Source: Streptomyces regalis
GTDB lineage: Bacteria > Actinomycetota > Actinomycetes > Streptomycetales > Streptomycetaceae
Direction: 5' to 3'
DNA: 7,396 nucleotides
Assembly (NCBI RefSeq): GCF_001509475.1
Contig: NZ_LLZG01000114.1
Location: forward strand, 1 to 7,396
Positions 6,139 through 7,396 of the stretch are shown piece by piece (the first letter of the stretch is position 1; every line of letters starts with the position of its first letter). The notes under the pieces were generated by a model. That model was not told the origin of the DNA, did not search any database, and saw only the letters and a program-made list of their open reading frames with translations. The position numbers and the translations under genes were made by a program.

Positions 6139-6573
6139 TCACCCGAACGACTTGGAGAAGTCGAGCTCCTCACTCCGCTCGGTCAGCGAGTACCAGTTGC
6201 CGTTGTCGTCGCGGAAGATCGCCTCGATGCCGTACGGCCGCTCCTGGGGTTCATGGATGAACTCCACCCCGCGCGCCTTGAAGGTCTCGTAGTCCCCCCG
6301 GCAGTCGTCGGTCCGGAACGCCCCGGCCCCGATGACCCCCTTCCCGACGAGCTTCTTCAGCGCATCGGAGGACTCGGGGTCCAGTCCCGGCCCGTCGAGA
6401 CTCATCAGCGCGAGTTCGACGTCCGGCTGGTCCTTGGCGCCCACGGTGACCCACCGCATTTCGCCCATGGAAAGATCGTTGCGCACCTCGAAGCCGATCT
6501 TCTCCGTGAAGAACGCCTTGGTGCGCTGCTGGTCAAACGTCCATACGGTGGTGATGCCGAGGCCCTTGATCAT
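6139..6573 (-). CDS. VOC-superfamily (glyoxalase/bleomycin-resistance fold) protein
   Basis: The 144-residue protein has the paired beta-alpha-beta-beta-beta layout of the vicinal oxygen chelate superfamily. Module one (about 3-58) contains AFFTEKIGFEVRNDL, and module two (about 75-132) contains the typical tail GIEAIFRDDNGNWYSLTE. Family members include dioxygenases, isomerases and drug-binding resistance proteins. The residue three after GN, commonly a metal-binding Glu, is Ser129 here, and the first strand has Thr where His or Gln is usual. A metal-dependent reaction is thus doubtful and a binding role is possible. The substrate is unknown. GGGAGAG (on the minus strand, 6587-6581) lies 7 bases before the ATG. 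The gene lies 60 bases downstream of an AraC-type regulator on the same strand, so the two are probably cotranscribed. It converges on cseC with 16 bases between stop codons. Confidence 0.85.
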   Translation of the reverse strand: MIKGLGITTVWTFDQQRTKAFFTEKIGFEVRNDLSMGEMRWVTVGAKDQPDVELALMSLDGPGLDPESSDALKKLVGKGVIGAGAFRTDDCRGDYETFKARGVEFIHEPQERPYGIEAIFRDDNGNWYSLTERSEELDFSKSFG

Positions 6574-6633
6574 GACGCTGCTCTCCCGTGCTCCGGTTTC
6601 TGCTTCCTTCCCTCACGCTAGGCAGGGGCGAGG

Positions 6634-7104
6634 TCAGCACGCTTCTCCAGAGTTGCTCTCCTGCGCCTGACCCTCATCCCCCCGCCGCCGAAAGCCCCCG
6701 GCCCACAACATCGCGTAGCACCCCGGTATCAACGCGGCCCCTCGCCCGACATGCTTCTCCCGGTACTCGGTCGGGGGCAGCCCGGTCCGCGCCTTGAACT
6801 TCGCCGAGAACGTGCCGAGGCTGCTGAACCCGACCAGATGGCAGATCTCCGTCACGGTCAGATTGGCCCCCCGCAGATACTCCTCGGCCCGCTCGATCCG
6901 CCGATGCGTCAGATACTGCCCCGGCGTCTCCCCGTACGCCGCCTTGAACGCCCGCACGAAGTGATACCGCGAGTACCCGGCATGCGCGGCAACAGCATCC
7001 AGATCGAGCCCGGGCTCGGCCCAGTCCCGATCCATGGCGTCCTTCGCCAGCCGCAACTGCCGCACTTTGTCCATACGCCCGATGGTGACACGCCCCACTG
7101 ACAA
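6634..7104 (-). CDS. AraC-family helix-turn-helix transcriptional regulator
   Basis: From the TTG at 7104 the protein has 156 residues and consists almost only of the AraC DNA-binding domain, with no room for a separate ligand domain. The first helix-turn-helix is around DLDAVAAHAGYSRYHFVRAF (34-53). The linker helix contains PGQYLTHRRIERAEEYL. The second helix-turn-helix is LTVTEICHLVGFSSLGTFS (82-100), followed by the family's F-K-A-x-x-G-x-x-P-x-x-Y signature (103-114). The tail GAALIPGCYAMLWAGG is conserved in my memory of related actinomycete regulators, but its role is unknown. Start choice: GAGAG lies 6 bases before the TTG at 7104. ATG at 7074 (residue 11, MDKVRQLRLA) is the main alternative and would give 146 residues. 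It is probably the first gene of a unit with the VOC gene and may control it. Target and signal are unknown. Confidence 0.88.
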   Translation of the reverse strand: MSVGRVTIGRMDKVRQLRLAKDAMDRDWAEPGLDLDAVAAHAGYSRYHFVRAFKAAYGETPGQYLTHRRIERAEEYLRGANLTVTEICHLVGFSSLGTFSAKFKARTGLPPTEYREKHVGRGAALIPGCYAMLWAGGFRRRGDEGQAQESNSGEAC

Positions 7105-7108
7105 CGAT

Positions 7109-7288
7109 CACTCTCGACGCCGACCCGCGCACTCGGCCCGCCCGGCGTCCGAGGCCGAACACCACCATCCCAATCCCCCACCCACCCGCGACGGCTCCAC
7201 TCCTCCACCCCGGTCCAGGCATCCCAGCCCGCACAGCGTCCGAGGCCGAGCACGGCCATCCCGATCCGCCACCCACCCGTGGTGGCTC
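7109..7288. repeat. Degenerate ~90-bp tandem repeat, two copies plus a partial third
   Basis: Copy A (7109-7197, 89 bases) and copy B (7198-7288, 91 bases) align along their whole length. The most conserved parts are AGCGTCCGAGGCCGA-type blocks (about 7145-7158 and 7236-7249), CCATCCC and CCACCCACCC, each ending in GGCTCC. A third copy begins at 7289 and passes into the REP-like element. No gene is supported here: the minus-strand frames across it are repeat translations. It lies upstream of the AraC-type gene, so part of it may contain that gene's promoter, but none is recognisable. Confidence 0.75.
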
Positions 7289-7396
7289 CGCTCCTCGACG
7301 CCGGTCCGTGCATTTCAGCCCGTCCGGCGTTTGAGGACGAGGCCCGTTCAGGGCCGAAGCGGGGGTCCAGGGGGCGGCAGCCCCCTGGCGGGGTCG
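7289..7396. repeat. REP-like intergenic element typical of Streptomyces
   Basis: The stretch contains CAGCCCGTCCGGCGTTTGAG (about 7317-7336), a small hairpin GGCCC/GGGCC (7341-7355, loop GTTCA), a G-run and then a strong hairpin. From general knowledge, closely similar intergenic sequences recur many times in Streptomyces genomes, often at gene ends. It continues to the window edge, so its right end is not seen. Confidence 0.65.
7367..7388. terminator. Perfect 9-bp GC hairpin, terminator-like
   Basis: CCAGGGGGC (7367-7375) pairs perfectly with GCCCCCTGG (7380-7388) over the loop GGCA. With no T-tract and near-symmetry it could stop transcription from either side, most likely of a gene beyond the right edge. 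Confidence 0.6.

Noticed and set aside
4662..6173. 503-residue leftward open frame antisense to cseC
   Set aside because: It mirrors the codon bias of cseC; cseC has all kinase motifs, while the mirror frame is R/Q/H-rich without domains.
6037..6621. Rightward frame across the cseC end and the VOC gene
   Set aside because: It is antisense to the well-supported VOC gene, which has its own ribosome site and fold motifs.
6909..7313. Leftward 134-residue frame over the right-end repeats
   Set aside because: The translation simply repeats with the DNA repeat (GGWRIGMAVLGLG-type segments) and then overlaps the AraC gene out of frame.
7109..7396. CRISPR array
   Set aside because: The repeated units are about 90 bases long, degenerate and contiguous, with no short identical repeats separated by unique spacers.

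Overview
The window is GC-rich with strong third-position G/C bias, AGGAGG-type ribosome sites, GTG/TTG start choices and REP-like GC hairpins. Together with a complete sigE-cseA-cseB-cseC cluster, this points to a Streptomyces (or very close actinomycete) chromosome.

Layout, left to right. Positions 1-109 hold no recognised gene. They replace the 3' end of a leftward NarL-type sensor histidine kinase (47-1039), which breaks off just after its N-box and so lacks most of its ATP-binding domain. A 217-base divergent gap containing a 22-bp tandem duplication separates it from mutY (1257-2192, rightward), the A:G-mismatch adenine glycosylase with an intact active site and [4Fe-4S] cluster. A 343-base gap follows with a probable mutY terminator, two further inverted repeats and a set of 14-nt-spaced short repeats. 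It must carry the sigE promoter.

The centre (2536-6122) is the cell-envelope stress operon: sigE (ECF sigma factor), cseA (lipoprotein), cseB (OmpR-type response regulator) and cseC (transmembrane sensor kinase). From work in S. coelicolor, CseC responds to cell-wall damage and phosphorylates CseB. CseB activates the sigE promoter, SigE transcribes cell-wall genes, and CseA dampens the system at the outer face of the membrane. Here cseA starts at a TTG inside the end of sigE. cseB is set apart by a 157-base gap containing a 14-bp-period repeat array, and cseC follows cseB after 11 bases.

Convergent to cseC, and separated from it by 16 bases, is a leftward pair: an AraC-type regulator (6634-7104) followed by a VOC/glyoxalase-fold protein (6139-6573). 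The right end (7109-7396) is non-coding. It holds degenerate ~90-bp tandem repeats that run into a REP-like GC-rich element with a perfect 9-bp hairpin.

No wholly new system is evident. The most unusual items are the repeat array ahead of cseB, the possible attenuator inside early cseA, the replaced 3' end of the kinase, and the repeat cluster at the right end.
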